Shown piece after piece: positions 21,523-34,633 of a stretch of DNA of 64,000 nt (its first letter is position 1; the number at the start of each line of letters is the position of its first letter). Under the pieces are notes generated by a model that saw only the letters and a list, made by a program, of their open reading frames with translations, ran no database searches and had not been told where the DNA came from. The stretch is from Oryza sativa Japonica Group (lineage: Eukaryota; Streptophyta; Magnoliopsida; Poales; Poaceae): NCBI RefSeq assembly GCF_034140825.1, contig NC_089039.1:22551501-22615500 (forward strand). Direction: 5' to 3'. A program made the translations under genes and the position numbers.

Positions 21523-23667
21523 TTTTTTTTCAAACGCAAAAAAGCTAGCGCGGAAGTTTTCCATCAATTCAGTATATGAAGAGAAAAAGAGTACATCTGC
21601 AATAGACGGTCATTTCGAAATACTATATCATAAGTCGTTTTGACTTTGGTCAAAGTTAAACTACTCTAAATTTACAACACAAACACCAAATTAGTTTCAT
21701 TAAATTAGTAATTAAATATATTTTTATAATACATTTGTCTTGGGTTGAAATTTTTTTATTTCTTTTTTCTACAATAGTTTAACTTTAACCAAATTCAAAA
21801 CAACTTATAATCTAAAAAAAAGCTTAAAAAGGCAATTACAACCACATATATCGGTTGTTCGGTCGGTGTGAACATATATACCGTCACGATCGATGTGTCA
21901 TACTGTCAGTGTCACATGTGTTCGTTGGATCCCGATGACACGGATCGCTCGCTTGAGGTGCATGGAAGTATGGCACCGTGCGTCAATGCACGGGGACGCC
22001 GTCGCATTCGGAGGGAGTAAGACGACGTACGTGCAGACTCCGTGCAGAGCGGTGCAGAGAACGACGGCGACGACAGAATGTGAGCCTGCCTCCTCGTCGA
22101 TTCGGCCGCGGCTCGTGTCAATGCAACCGTTCTAGTCCCCGTCAGTCAGACGGCAGTACGGCACTTCCTCAGGTAAAAAACATTCGGTGTGATCTGGGCC
22201 TGTCTGTGAGGGGGAAAAGTGTGTGGATCAATGGCAATGGTAAATCGATAGTACTTCCGGTTGTGATCAACTGATCACGTACGAGGCTTTTTCTTTTGCT
22301 TATGCTACCAACAAATAATTCTGTTTTCCTTGTGCCAGAGAGGGAAACATTACCCATTTCTATTTCTGATATCCGAAATGATCTTACGGTAATATGACTT
22401 TTAACAAGCTAACACGGTCTTTCGAAGATGTTTATATGGCTAGAGTATACGTTTGAATTTATAGTGGTGAATGCGCATACATATGGAAGCGTCTAATATA
22501 ATGTTGTGTTTCTTTGAAAAATATTATTTGCAAAATTATTTAATCGGATAAAGTAGAGTATATATATGATATAAAGAGAATCTACACTACGTGAGGACCA
22601 GAAATATCGCATGCCCCATGCATGCCGAAAGAGCAACATCTTTGACACAGTACGGGTGCAATTTTGCTATGAACAGTTGACATTCCACCCAACGAAATCG
22701 AACAACCGGGTTCGCTGTTCATCCCGCGGAGGCGTCCGATGCCGACTCAACTCGACTGAAGCGGTTGGGGGTGGTCAACACGCTTATCTAGCTCCAGTCC
22801 TCCTTCCAAACAAGCGGAGGAGCAACCAATCATCAATTCATTTCGCAGCAATCCAACTCCCTGATTATTAAAACCGTGTCACCCTAATCATACATAAAAT
22901 CCTAGTTCCACACGGAGATTTAATTATTCAGAACCCCCAACGCCTGAACTGTTGTTCTTTAATCGAGAAAGATAAACTGTTCTTGCTCTCGCGTTCTGAC
23001 AAACGAAGTGATCCCTAGACTAGAAGTCTTCAGATTTGGCTGTAAAATGGACTAGCAGGGCACACGTCAATAATAGCAGTAGAAAGCCAGAAACGCATAT
23101 GATCGGAACTGAACGATTCTCATTTGTCCATATCGACCACGTTACACATGAGACTTTACTCCAAACACGCAAATACGTAAAACGAGGTGGTTCATCAGTA
23201 CGCGATTAATTAAGTATTAGCTAATTTTTTTAAAAAATAGATTAATATATATTTTTAAAGCAACTTTCGTATATATTTTTTTTAAAAAAACACCGTTTAG
23301 AAGTTTGGAAAGCATGCGCACGGAAAACGAAACGTGGTGTGGTTGAGAGCACAAGCTGCCGAATGCAGCCCAAGTATATACGGTTATCTCTCTACTGTCA
23401 TAAATACTTGATGTTTAGAATAAAATTAAATTAAACTTTTAAAATTTCAAACATCAATTTTATATAATAGAATACATATATAAAATCAAAAGTTTACAAG
23501 TCAATGTGTATAATTTCTTTTATTTTAAAACTAAGCATTTGAGGAGCTATTGATGATCGGAATTTTGAAAGGCTAACCGAATTATATTCTAAATATTAAA
23601 TATCTAGGAAACGGGGAGTACTACAGAAACAAGTCTGAACAATTGTGTGAAATGGGTCACCCTTGGG
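21523..23667. other. Intergenic DNA, no gene recognised
   Basis: A decayed Stowaway-like repeat lies at about 21625-21820 (TTTGACTTTGGTCAAAG… CTTATAATCTAAA). The stretch at 21890-22280 is more GC-rich, with open frames on both strands but no recognisable family. An AT-rich MITE fragment at about 23175-23365 (GATTAATTAAGTATTAGCTA… GGAAAGCATGCGCACGGAAA) has a second copy at about 28900-29095. Nothing else is supportable. Confidence 0.45.
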
Positions 23668-23986
23668 GCTTGTTTGGATCCTTCGGGCTATTAAATATCC
23701 CTCCGGAATCTTGCTATTTAGGAGTATTAAACGTAGATTATTGATAAAAACCATTCCATAACCCCTAGGCTATTTTGCGAGACGAATTTAACGAGGTATA
23801 TTAATCTATGATTAGCGAATGATTACTGTAGCATCACTGTAGCAAATCATGGATTAATATACCTCGTTAGATTCGTCTCACAAAATAGCCTAGGGGTTAT
23901 GGAATGGGTTTTGTCAGTAATTTACGTTTAATACACCTAAATAACAAGATTTCGGAGGGCTATTAAATAGCCATCTGGATCCAAAC
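23668..23986. mobile_element. Foldback MITE, near-complete palindrome
   Basis: The left arm begins CTTGTTTGGATCCTTCGGGC and the right arm ends CATCTGGATCCAAAC. CCTAGGCTATTTTGCGAGAC on the left pairs with GTCTCACAAAATAGCCTAGG on the right, and AACGAGGTATATTAATC pairs with GATTAATATACCTCGTT. The loop is short (about 23818-23848, GCGAATGATTACTGTAGCAT). A transcript would form a long hairpin. No coding capacity is present. Confidence 0.8.
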
Positions 23987-24100
23987 TGATATGAACAAAA
24001 TAGACGCTGCGAATTATCTAATCGGCAATGACGAAGTAAAGGCTCAATCATACATTGACAGATTAATGCAAATGATCAGCCAGCACCCAGCAGTAACCTA

Positions 24101-24338
24101 CTCCCTCCATCCTATAACTCCATCCTATAATAGTGATTTTAAGATTTTACTTGCAACATTTGACCACTCGTCTTATTCAAAAAAATTTTAAAATTATTAA
24201 TTATTTTATTTATGACTTACTTTATTATCTACAGTATTTTAAGCACAACTTTTCGTTTTTTTATATTTGTAAAAAAAATTTAAATAAGACAAGTGGTCAA
24301 ACGTTCCAAGAAAAACTGAAAATCTAGAACGGAGGGAG
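24101..24338. mobile_element. Stowaway-type MITE
   Basis: The ends CTCCCTCCATCCTATAA and the complement of CTAGAACGGAGGGAG are inverted, and TA duplications flank the element. Inner TTTGACCACTCGTCTTATT and AATAAGACAAGTGGTCAAA are also inverted. It is non-coding. Confidence 0.8.
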
Positions 24339-26471
24339 TACGATGATTGACTATTCGTCTAGTTGCATTGACAGGGCAGCAAAAGCCGGAAGGCATTAAT
24401 TAGTGAGGTGGGGAGAGTGGACTGTAGACTTCGAATTGGAACCCGGAATACTCCAGTATTCATCTCGCCTGCTTGTTTGTACGTGGTCTAAACTCATAAA
24501 TGTTGGCTGACATTTGCCTTTTCGTTTACACAGCTTAACGTAAACAGGGCTCGACGATTTAACTATCAAAACAGGGCTCGACGATTTAACGATCGAAACT
24601 TTGTCAGATCACGGCCCTAAATGGACCAGCCCCATGGAAAATGGCCGGCGGTCAACACAAATTTCTAAAAGGCACAGTTTGCAATGTATATACTGAGCTG
24701 ACCATTTTCAGCATTTTTATATAGCAATAGGATAATTTTATATCCTTAAGAGTTATTTGGAGGTAACATATTTTATAGTGTAAAATTTGATACCTCTGAG
24801 TATTAATTATCTCAAGGTATTAAAAATTTTAATGTAAAATTTAGATACCTTAATTTACTTTTTTTAAGTACTATAAAATTCCTCGTAAAAAATTACCTTA
24901 TCTTAGAAGAAACGAGATAGAGTCATTAATTAAAAAAAATTGAGTGAAAACCATAACTAAAACAACAACCAACTAAGCTAATAACTACCAACATGGAAGC
25001 AAGACACAACCAAGCTGAAGGAACAAGAAAACTCCCCACACCCCGGCCACAACCCAACATCATCACCATCACACGTCTCCGACTACGTTGGGAAGCATAA
25101 AACAACGACAGCAATTTAAACCCGTGCCAAAACACAACTTGATTGGGCTCATGTTAGCAATGTATACCAGAAACATATTTTTTTTTGGGCATACATCTTG
25201 TTTAAAACAACGAGTATCATTGCTTTTTTTTAAAAAAAGGTGATAGAATATGCATGAGGATAGTATTCATGTGCCAAAAGCTATATTTGTAGAAGTAAGA
25301 TCCAAATTAGACCCCTTATATGTCAACACAAACAGCTTGTTAGTTGCATTCATGCGGATACTAGAAAGAAAGATCACGTTCACATGTCTCAAATTGAAGG
25401 ACCTTGTTAGTTGCATTTGCACATAGATACAAATTACTTCATATAAATCTACCATCCAATCCTAGGTTAGTACTCGTTATTAAGATTAGCAACCAAATAT
25501 ATATCTTCTCATTATTAAGAGCATACCCAACAAATACCTAAAATCCATCTCTAAAATATTGTCTTTGGAAATTCCTGGTTTGATTTTAAGGTGTAAATTA
25601 TTATTTTTATCTCCAACAGACATCTTAAAGTTAACTCCCAATAATAAAAAGTGAACCCACCATAGTAACAGATAAAAAACAGAAATCATTCATTCCATCC
25701 CCACACATCTATAAGAGAAAATTTGGAGCAACTTGTTAAAACAAAATATAATTTAGAATTAGGTTTCACTTCGGGGTGCTGTTAGCTATACTTTATCACC
25801 CACCTAAGTTAATCCTGGCCTTGAAGGGGATCTGAAAAAAAATAGTGTGAAATTATTCGCCTCAGTTCCCCCTCTCTTGGGGATTAAACAAACAAGACCT
25901 TATATGGACCGTGCTTCCAACTACCCCAAACTTCTAATTTTCTATCATATTACATCACATCCAAAACTTTTCTACACACACTTCCAGCTTTTTTTCCAAG
26001 CTTATAATTTTCCCCAAACTTCTAATTTTTTTTAGGAACTAAACACAGCAATGGTCTAGCCCTGTGCTTTATCCAGTCAATTTCCCTTAGTGTATCTAAA
26101 AAAGATTGTAAAATGTACTACTTTCACTGGCCAGGTTTATCTAATCCATAATCTAAAAGGAACCGTACTATCGCATCTCCAAGACTCCATGTAACCACTA
26201 CACACGTCTTACGTCTACACCGTGGAATCCAACAGCGAGATCAGTGCGAGGCGAACGCCGCAAGAATCTCTCTTGACGCCTACCTTCCCAGATCGAACGT
26301 TCCCACCCTCATCTTCCTCCTCCCCTCCCCTCTCCTCTCCTCTCCTCCCGCTACTCCGGAGACCAGATGCGCCGCGTCGCCATGGCCTAGTGGAGATCGT
26401 TCGTGGAGATCTCCTCCTACGTGCGCGCGTGAATCGGTCGGGCGGCGATCGAGCCGAGGTGAGGTGTGTCC
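24339..26471. other. Intergenic DNA upstream of the DUF668 gene
   Basis: It contains a GGTATCAAATTT-like MITE fragment (about 24740-24900), a repeat at 24930-25165 related to 8995-9045, and a GAGCATACCCAACA-type MITE fragment at about 25515-25690. A CT-rich stretch at about 26300-26350 is likely the leader of the gene at 26472. No gene is supported. Confidence 0.45.
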
Positions 26472-27977
26472 ATGGTGGTTACCAAGATGCGGTGGGCAGA
26501 CGACGGCGGCGAAGGCGACGACGACGACGATCTCCGGCTGCCGGGCGCCGGGAGGCGTTCGCCGTCGCTCGGCATCCTGGCGTTCGAGGCGGCGTCCACG
26601 ATGACGAAGCTCCTGTCGCTGCACCGGTCGCTGTCGGAGAAGGAGGTGGCGAGGCTGCGGTCGAACACCATGCGGGCGGCCGGCGTGGAGTACCTTAGCT
26701 CGACCGACCAGGCGTTCCTGCTCCGGCTGGCCTGCGCCGAGGCGGTGGCGGCGCTGGACGCCGCGGCGGCGGCGGTCGCGCGGCTCGGCGCGCGGTGCGG
26801 GCTCGACTTCGCCGGGCCGTACGCGAGCCTCAAGGCCGGCGCGCCCGACGCGCGGCTGGACCAGTTCGTGGCGAAGGGGCTCAAGGTGAAGGCCAAGAGG
26901 ATGGAGCGGCTCGTCGCCGCCACGGCGAAGCTCTGCGCCGAGATGGAGGCGCTCGACAAGCTCGAGGCGGCGGAGCAGAAGCTCGCCCGACGTGGGTGGG
27001 GCCGCCTCAGCGTGCCGATCCCCTCGCCGGCCGCCGCCGCCGTCGACGCGGTGGGCTCCGACTCGCTCCGGCTGGGTATCAGGGCGCAGCGCGCCAGAGT
27101 GCGGCGGCTCAAGGAGGAATCGCTCTGGAGCCAGAGCTACGAGAAGGCCGTCATCCTCATGGCCCGCGCCGCCTGCGCGGTGTTCGTCCGCGTCTGCGTC
27201 GTCTTCGGCGCCCACGTCCCCGGCCTGCCCCCGCCGCTCCCTCCCGCCGAAGCCGTCCACAGCCGCCTCTCCAAGCTTCTGCTCCACCCAATGTCGGCGG
27301 CGGCGCAGCCCAGGTCGTTGTCAGGGCCCATCCAACGTCGAGACGTGCCGCTGCGCATCGAGATGAGCAGCAACTCGTGCCCGATCATACGCTCGCATTG
27401 CCAGCAGCCATGGCAGACGTCGCCGCCGGGCGTCGACTGGAGGAAGCTCCTCGAGCCGCCGCCGGGCACGGTGGGCGGCGCGGGGCTGGACCTGCAGTAC
27501 GCGAACGTGATCACCACCGCGGAGCGGCTGCTGCTGGAGACGGACCACGCCGAGGGGCGGCAGCGCCACGAGGAGGCGCGCGCCGAGCTGTACGCGATGC
27601 TGCCGTCGAAGCTGCGTGCGGCCGTGCGGGCGAAGCTGCGTGGATGGTGGAGGGAGCGCGGCGCCGCGGCGGCGGTGGCGGTGGAGCTGGACGCGGGGCT
27701 CGCGGAGGGGTGGAGGTCGGCGGCGGGGCGCATCCTGGCGTGGCTGGCGCCGATGGCGCGGGACACGGCGCGGTGGCACGCGGAGCGGAGCCTGGACAGG
27801 CAGCGGCGGTTCGAGGTGGGCGGCGGCGGCGGCGGCAGCGCGCGGGCGTGGGCGCTGCAGACGCTGCGGTGGGCCGACGCGGAGAAGGCGGAGGCGGCGG
27901 TGGTGGAGGTGCTCGTCGCGCTCAGCTGCGTCGGCTGGTACGACGAGCGGCGGCGGGTCGCGTCGCTCCGTTTCTGA
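26472..27977 (+). CDS. DUF3475/DUF668 protein (PSI-like), 501 aa
   Basis: Intronless gene. An acidic N-terminus (DDGGEGDDDDDLRLPG) precedes the DUF3475 region, about residues 33-95 (LGILAFEAASTMTKLLSLHR, EVARLRSNTMRAAGVEYLSS). A helical middle follows, rich in Ala, Lys and Glu (KVKAKRMERLVAATAKLCAE). The DUF668 region lies at about residues 335-440 (AGLDLQYANVITTAERLLLE, LYAMLPSKLRAAVRAKLRGW). Plant members include the PSK SIMULATOR proteins, linked to growth signalling and often plasma-membrane or nuclear; the exact role here is unknown. There is no signal peptide or clear membrane span. The ATG at 26472 is the first good start. Codons are strongly GC-ending, as in many single-exon rice genes, which also creates long antisense open frames. 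Confidence 0.85.
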   Translation: MVVTKMRWADDGGEGDDDDDLRLPGAGRRSPSLGILAFEAASTMTKLLSLHRSLSEKEVARLRSNTMRAAGVEYLSSTDQAFLLRLACAEAVAALDAAAAAVARLGARCGLDFAGPYASLKAGAPDARLDQFVAKGLKVKAKRMERLVAATAKLCAEMEALDKLEAAEQKLARRGWGRLSVPIPSPAAAAVDAVGSDSLRLGIRAQRARVRRLKEESLWSQSYEKAVILMARAACAVFVRVCVVFGAHVPGLPPPLPPAEAVHSRLSKLLLHPMSAAAQPRSLSGPIQRRDVPLRIEMSSNSCPIIRSHCQQPWQTSPPGVDWRKLLEPPPGTVGGAGLDLQYANVITTAERLLLETDHAEGRQRHEEARAELYAMLPSKLRAAVRAKLRGWWRERGAAAAVAVELDAGLAEGWRSAAGRILAWLAPMARDTARWHAERSLDRQRRFEVGGGGGGSARAWALQTLRWADAEKAEAAVVEVLVALSCVGWYDERRRVASLRF

Positions 27978-29155
27978 GCTAGCCGCCTCTTTGGCTTCCA
28001 CGCCGGTGGCCTCGCCGCAACGGCGCAGCACCGGCAACGGCACGTAGGTACGTGCATGGAACGGTGAAAAAATTTAGAAGAACTAGTTTGCCCCAAATGG
28101 GACCGATTCTTTGTAAAATACTAGTATTTTTTTTAATTCGATTCTTTGTATAATAATCTGTTCATATACGAGTTCCAAGAGTAACACCACGAAATTGTGT
28201 CCCGCCTTGCCTGCTGGACTTTTTAGGCTGTTCCCACTTCTCAGTCCGAGCACTTCGTTGATGGCCACTTCGAAGTCGACGCGTTCACAAGCATCTCTCT
28301 CTAGTTCTCGTCAGCACTGGGTAGCGGCCGTTTAACTGTTTGCTCATTGCTGCTTTCTTCAGGGTCGATATTACTATTACGAGTAATTTGAGTAAAACTT
28401 ACTGCCTCTATAGTTTTATCTCTACTTCCTCCATCCTATAAAAAACAATCTAATACCGGATGTGACATATTCTAGCTGTTTTCAAATTTATCGTACTAAA
28501 ATATATCATATCTGGTACTAAATTCGTTTTTTATGGGACGAAAGGAGTAAATCTAGAAATGATATAGAAATGATAAGTGTCAGCTCCATTTGGTCGCTCA
28601 ATGGAAGTAGCGGCCTAGCGGGTGATGTTCTACGCAAATAATAGAGCTTAACATTATCTATATTTTAAAATAATTCATTACCAAACACACTCCATTTGCT
28701 AGTTACAAAAGGCGACATACATTTTCACCAAATTCGCTGATTCACTTACCGAAAATAGTTCTAAAAGCAAAATCTACCCATGGCTATCTTCATAATTAGT
28801 TCAACATTTCAATCACCTGCTGTCATTTACAAATGTGTGAAACAAATAAAAAACTATGGCTGAGTTCGAGGAGAAGGAGGAGACAGAGAAGATATGCAAA
28901 ACGATATGAGCCATTACCACACGATTAATTGAGTATTAATTATTTTAAATTTAAAAAATGGATTAATATGATCTTTTAAAGTAACCTTTCTATAGAAATT
29001 TTTTTAAAAAACGTACCGTTGAGTAGTTTGGGAAACATGCGCATGGAAAACAATGTCTTTCTCTCCAATCACCCAATGAACGAACGCAGCCAGTTATTGT
29101 GGCATGTACAAACGTTAAGTGCATGTACAAACGTTAAGTCTGATACGAGCTCTTA
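27978..29155. other. Intergenic DNA with MITE fragments
   Basis: It holds the 3' flank of the DUF668 gene. A short MITE at about 28426-28552 is inverted (CTTCCTCCATCCTATAAAAA / TTTTTTATGGGACGAAAGGAG). A repeat at about 28880-29095 is shared with 23175-23365. A 20-base direct duplication containing GCATGTACAAACGTTAAGT lies at about 29102-29139. No gene is supported. Confidence 0.5.
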
Positions 29156-29684
29156 GGGTGTGTTTGGTTGGGTGGATGAGCCTGGATGGGAGATGGCCGT
29201 CCGAATTTTTGTGGTGTTTGGTTGGAGGGCAGGGTGGATGGGGCGGCCCAGAATAGGGAATATTCCCTCAATATGCTGGATGAGTGCATCCGGCCTATTT
29301 GGTTGGATGAAGCCATCCAGTTTTAGTCTGGGTGATGTGTCATATTCTAATTGGCTGTGGTTGGTTTGATTTTCTGTTAAGCAAGCTTTAAATGATTTTT
29401 TCTACTAAACCGTTTATCTAATTTATGGTTTGATTACACCATTATATTTGTTACAATTAAATTTTTAAAACAAGATCTCGAATGATTATATTATGATTAA
29501 AATATATATACGACAAATGGATCCCACTAACTTATGGCTTCTCCCATCCATACTATATCCATCTAAACAAACAAGAAATTAGATCGCCATATCCATACAA
29601 ATCTAACAAAAAATTAGATCGCCATATCCAACAAAATATGGATGGCCATATCCCATCATGCATGACCGTGAACCAAACACATCC
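29156..29684. mobile_element. Tourist-like MITE, 529 bp
   Basis: The inverted ends GGGTGTGTTTGGTTG and GAACCAAACACATCC are flanked by a TTA direct repeat (29153-29155 and 29685-29687), the signature of PIF/Harbinger-type elements. Inner GGATGG/CCATCC motifs recur. It is non-coding. Confidence 0.75.
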
Positions 29685-30124
29685 TTAGTTAATACATACT
29701 ATTTTTCTGCAATAGCTAAGACAATAAAAGCTCTAAACCATTAATGCCCATGAATTTTTTTATTACTTTTTTTTCCTTTTATCCACCCCATGCAATAATT
29801 TTTTTCTTTAATAAATGCTAAAAGTCACCACTGAGCCATTTTCATGCGTAGCAACCATATTTTTCTTTCCTCCCCTTTCTCTCATCCATGTTACCAAATT
29901 TATTCAAATTTATTTTGCATGGCAACGGAGAAAGTCCGTTAAGCACTGTTGTACATGCTCTAGAGCAATAAATCTCATTTATGCAATTAGGGTCCGTGCA
30001 TGTTAAATTCTTCTAAAAACAGTTAGGCGCAAAATTCTGAAGGAGAAATTCATATATATATTGGTGCATTTACAGGCTTACAACCGCAGATTATTGCATA
30101 GTACCATTCGTTAGATTGTGGAGG

Positions 30125-33100
30125 CTACATGACCCTGCCGATCCGGGTATCAACAACTGTTGGTTTTGAAGGTCCTGAAAATTCCAAGGCTTCAGCTAAT
30201 GTTAATCTACTATTCCTCCAAGCATGTTCTGCCCATTCTTTCATCCGTTCACCTTCGGCTCTTCTATTTGACTGAATAAGCAACAATTCTGCATACTCTC
30301 CTGAAAGTTGAACATGTAAAGACAAATTCAGTATGGCCTCAACTAGAATGGGACTATGGGAGTAGAAGCATCCATACAAGCAACATCAACATAGAAATCA
30401 ATGAGTTGAAAAAAAATTGCTGATTATTTGATTGCTGCCAGTTTAAAACAACAATCAGCATATGATTGCGTCCAATCGACTATATAAAAAAATGTTATAT
30501 TTGTTGGGGCTTAGAAAATCGCAGCTCGGTCTAGCATTTGTGCGCAAGAAGGCACTACGCCTGTTTGTCAAATCTAAGAATTGTTTTCCCCGATACAAAA
30601 ATTATTAGAAATTTGTGTTCACACATGACACATCCCTTGATGAGCTCCAACAGAAGTAATATATCACGAAATCCTACTTTACTAAACAAACAGGCAGGGC
30701 AGATTTGGATGCCATATTGTTAGGTTATAGTGAAGTTAGCTGTCAATCAATCATGGTGACAATTTTCTCAATTTTAAACTATATATATGCCATAATCCTG
30801 GATGCACCACACAACTAGTTCTTTAAAAGTTGCATTTGATGTAATGATCTTATTTAAGAGTTTGGTGCAATAAATTAAAGAAGGGATTAATAGGAGCGAT
30901 AGTTCAGAGTGTAACCTCTAGCAAGGGAGATGATGTCCCTCCAATCCATCTGCTTGCTCACACCTAAAAAATAAAATAAAATAATAAAATCCTCAAGTGG
31001 TTAAAACGAGCCATATCATAAGAGATTATTGTTTTACCCTCAGAGTTAATGGCAGGGGCTCTTAATACTTCTAGGGCCTTCCTGTATAACCCCTGTAATA
31101 CACAGCTGGTTTGATAAGCTCAAAGTCCCAACCCACCCAGACTGAAAAAAGTTTACTCACAGCATCTGTACTCTGTAGTCTGTAGAGCAGTGATAATTAT
31201 AACTGCGAGCAAACTCGTTCGAGAAAGTACATGAATTGTCTCATCATTAAAACTAAAGATCAAAGGAACAAGGCCATTATAGTTTCTACTGATGGACAAC
31301 AGGGCAAGCAGAACAGGAATGAGATATTTACTGACCTCCTGAACCATTATTGAGCTAGAACCTTCTGCTTTTGCTTTCAGTTTGTACATTCTAGCTACAC
31401 AAGTCAATACAATGCCAACCTTTGGGTGATTTGCCCCTGCATGGATTAAAAGCTTGCAGTATTGGTAACTTATAGGCAATTGATTCTGCCATTATTTATT
31501 ATTATATTATTTAATAAATTAGCTTGACAAACCAAATTGATCTTCAGCCTTCTTTAGCGCCCTTGTGAGATAATCCTCTGCCTCACTGAACTTCCTGGTT
31601 TGAAAGGAAAAGGCAAGTGCTCTCAGTTGGAAGATGGAACAAAAGGGAAGGGGGAACACAGAATTGCTACATTTCAAAAGCCAAATGCTCCCAAGTTTAT
31701 CAAGCAAACATTAGGACTAAAAAGGACAACATAAAAGATTCAGAAATTGTCATCTTACCCTGAATGTGATAAAAGCTGGCCATATGAACAGGTGGCCCCA
31801 AGAGAAACCTCCTCAGGAACCATGTTACATGTGGCTAAAAAATTTCCAGACATGTCTTCCATGGTTAATGCCTCCAGAACCCTTTCATACATTTGAGTAG
31901 CCAAAGGAAAATCCCCAACACAGTGCAGATATTCACAATATGAAAGTACAGCATTTTCTGTAAGGAACATCACTATTGTGTATGAAATAATTGCAGGGAA
32001 GAATGTGAAAGGCCAAATTGTCTCAGAGACTTCCATACCAGTTTGTTTATTGCCTACTCCAGCACATAGGTCCTTGCACCCGTCGAAGAACAGCTGGGCT
32101 GGTAAGAACAGCTGTAAATCATTTTGGACAAAATGCCTTACCTATGATCTACAAGAGATAGGCCATTGTAAATAAAAATAACCTGATTCCGTCTCTCCAT
32201 TTAGAAGTGCAATAAGCCCTTTGATAGCATTAACCCGACATTTCAGATGGCCCTGATCTGACCATTTGATATTATCATCCTTGATTGATAGATCGACCAA
32301 ATCATCTGGGGACACTGAGGTGTTGATAACCTGTGTTTAAGGTAATCATGAAAATAATTCACCTAAAACCATACAAGGCTAAATGTGCTTGAGTGCTGTG
32401 GAAAACCTGGCCCGCTTCCATGCACAGCCCCATTGTTGCTTCCCATGCTGCAACTGCACATTATTTACCAAAATATATAACATCAGTTAAGATCAAAAGC
32501 TTCCCTCTCCTCAACTCTTTCCATATCAAATGATGATTTACATTCTTACTCGACAAAAGATAATTGTAAGCTTGTAATGTTCCAGATCAAAGATATATCA
32601 CCGTTTAACTGAGTGCTAGACAAATTACACACACCAACACCCTTCCACTTCATATAGAAGGGCTAACACAATGGTAGACATGCATTTGTCCGTGTGTTCA
32701 TAACTTAGTATGTTGGTATTATCTACTCAATTAACAATGTGGCACTAAAATGTGCTCCCGAGCGGCAATTTTTCTATTGGGTCTAGGCTACAATAATTGA
32801 ATAACCATCAGATCATCAAATGATAAGTTCCAAATATCTGTAGTTTTTCCTTGTCTCTGGTGGCTGCTAAAATCACAAGATAAATATGAGACTTGGGAGA
32901 CCCATTTGTTTGAGAAGTTCACATAGCTAGTATTTCAGCCTGCTCCCAATACAGAATGCTACTTAGTAAACTTTAGTATTTACAGAAAGGACTATAAAAG
33001 CACCTCTGAAAGCTGCAGGAGCAACTTGGTTGGTTGCCTTGAGTTTTTCCATTGCTTCTTGGCGTCTTCCACTGTACCGAGAAACTAACATGATGTTACT

Positions 33101-33892
33101 CAAACTACTCAACTGGGAAGGTAAAATTAGAAAAGTTAAATCCAGTATAAAATGGGAGTTGTGGGCAGTTAAACATCATTATCTAAAGGAAATGGATATT
33201 AATTTCCCACAAGTGATACCAATCCTGCTAGCTAGCATAGGATTCTGAGGTGTAGTGTATTACGTTTCGCAAGATTATCTATATGCACAATCCTCTTTTC
33301 CTTTCTGTAATGCTTGTTATGTCTAAATCCTTCCTAAATGTCAACATATAGGTAAAAAACGAGTGGCTAAAACCAGCTATGCAGATCAGGGACCAAATTG
33401 AATCCTATTAAAGGGCAAATTTACGAGCAGATTAGATAGAAACGACCCAAACTGCTCAATATAAAGTGTTTGGATTACAAAATCCAGATGTCTAGCACCG
33501 GACCTCCGATAGAGCAGCGTAGACATCGCGAGCATGAGCATCCCGACGGCCTCACCGCACCCCTCGCCGCCTCCCTGCAGGTTCGAGGCCCCCTGCTCCA
33601 GTATCCGCATCGCCTCATCTGGCACAACAGCAACAGCAATTCAGCTCACACGACGGAGCGACCGAGTGAGGCTAAAAAACCCTAGCGCTCAGCGGCACCA
33701 CGCAGCAATGGGGGGACAACCTGGCGAGCTACCGGGCCTGGCTCCGCCGAGGGCGTAGCGGACCATCTCCGCCGCCACGCTCTCCGGCTGCGTCGCGCCG
33801 CCGGTGGAGGAGGTTGCGTAGTGGCGGGCGCGCGGCGGGCGGGGCTTCGGGGAGAGGAGCGCCCTCGCGAGGGCCGATCGGATCGGGTTCAT
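30125..33892 (-). CDS. Mitochondrial TPR-repeat protein, 410 aa
   Basis: Twelve exons read complement(30125-30300, 30916-30963, 31038-31092, 31336-31436, 31533-31594, 31759-31957, 32039-32098, 32183-32330, 32407-32447, 33004-33071, 33504-33618, 33733-33892). They sum to 411 codons with all phases matching. The N-terminus MNPIRSALARALLSPKPRPP…RARHYATSS is Arg/Ser/Ala-rich without acidic residues, typical of a mitochondrial presequence. Helical repeat segments follow: DEAMRILEQGASNLQGGGEG, RRQEAMEKLKATNQVAP, LSYCEYLHCVGDFPLATQMY, YGQLLSHSGKFSEAEDYLTR and NHPKVGIVLTCVARMYKLK. Their spacing fits tetratricopeptide repeats, which serve as protein-binding scaffolds. The partner is unknown. The 5' flank contains a MITE. 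I am confident of the gene and less so of the shortest exons. Confidence 0.85.
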
Positions 33893-33996
33893 GGCTGCGC
33901 CTGCGCCTGCGCCGCCGCCGGCCGCCGCGAGTCGCCGCTTGAGGAGGGAGGAGTTAAGCGGCGAGAGCCGAGGGGAAGAAGTGCCTAGGAGGCTAG

Positions 33997-34369
33997 CGGC
34001 TCGTTTGGTTGGAGGGAGTTTCTAGCAGGGATTGGGAGGTTAGAGGGAAGAGACTATTAAGTGTTTTGATTGGTTGGGAGAGAATTTTGGTGAGATGGGG
34101 ATGGAGAATTGAGAAAGGAACTCCCTCCTTTTTAATACCTTGGTAGGGGCAGGTAATTGGGAGGGAATTCCTCCTTTACTTTGTCTAAGCAAATCTCAGT
34201 CATCTGTTTTTATTAATGACCTAATCTCCAACTAAACTCCCTATCAATTTCCATCAACCCAACCAAACATGATATTAGGATTAAAAATCAAATTTCTATC
34301 TTAATCTCATCATAAATTCCCTTGTGTAAACTCCCAATCCCCTTCCCTCACAAGTTACCGAACAAGCCG
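33997..34369. mobile_element. MITE just upstream of the TPR gene
   Basis: The inverted ends CGGCTCGTTTGGTTGG and TTACCGAACAAGCCG are flanked by a TAG direct repeat (left GGCTAG, right TAGGAG). The body has GGGAGGGAATTCC-type internal inverted motifs. It lies about 100 bases upstream of the TPR start codon, so it is in or next to the promoter. Confidence 0.65.
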
Positions 34370-34633
34370 TAGGAGAAGTCCAGAAGAGTGGCAGGGTCCA
34401 CGTGTTCAAAGCACCCGTGCCACGGCCCATGGGCCCTTTTACTGAATCCACAGGCCTTGTAGGCACGAATTTGCGGATCCCTATTCCCTAGCGCATATAC
34501 TACAGTCGTTGAGTAGATACGATGAGGTACCATTTTTTGGTATCTCTTGATACCTAGATAATGTGAGGTATCAAATTTTATATTATCTTATGGTACCTCT
34601 TCAAGAACTATAAAATCTCTACTTCTAAACCCT

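Noticed and set aside
26280-27287. 335-codon frame antisense to the DUF668 gene
   Set aside because: It is the shadow of a strongly GC-ending coding exon on the other strand; the + strand frame carries the recognisable domains.
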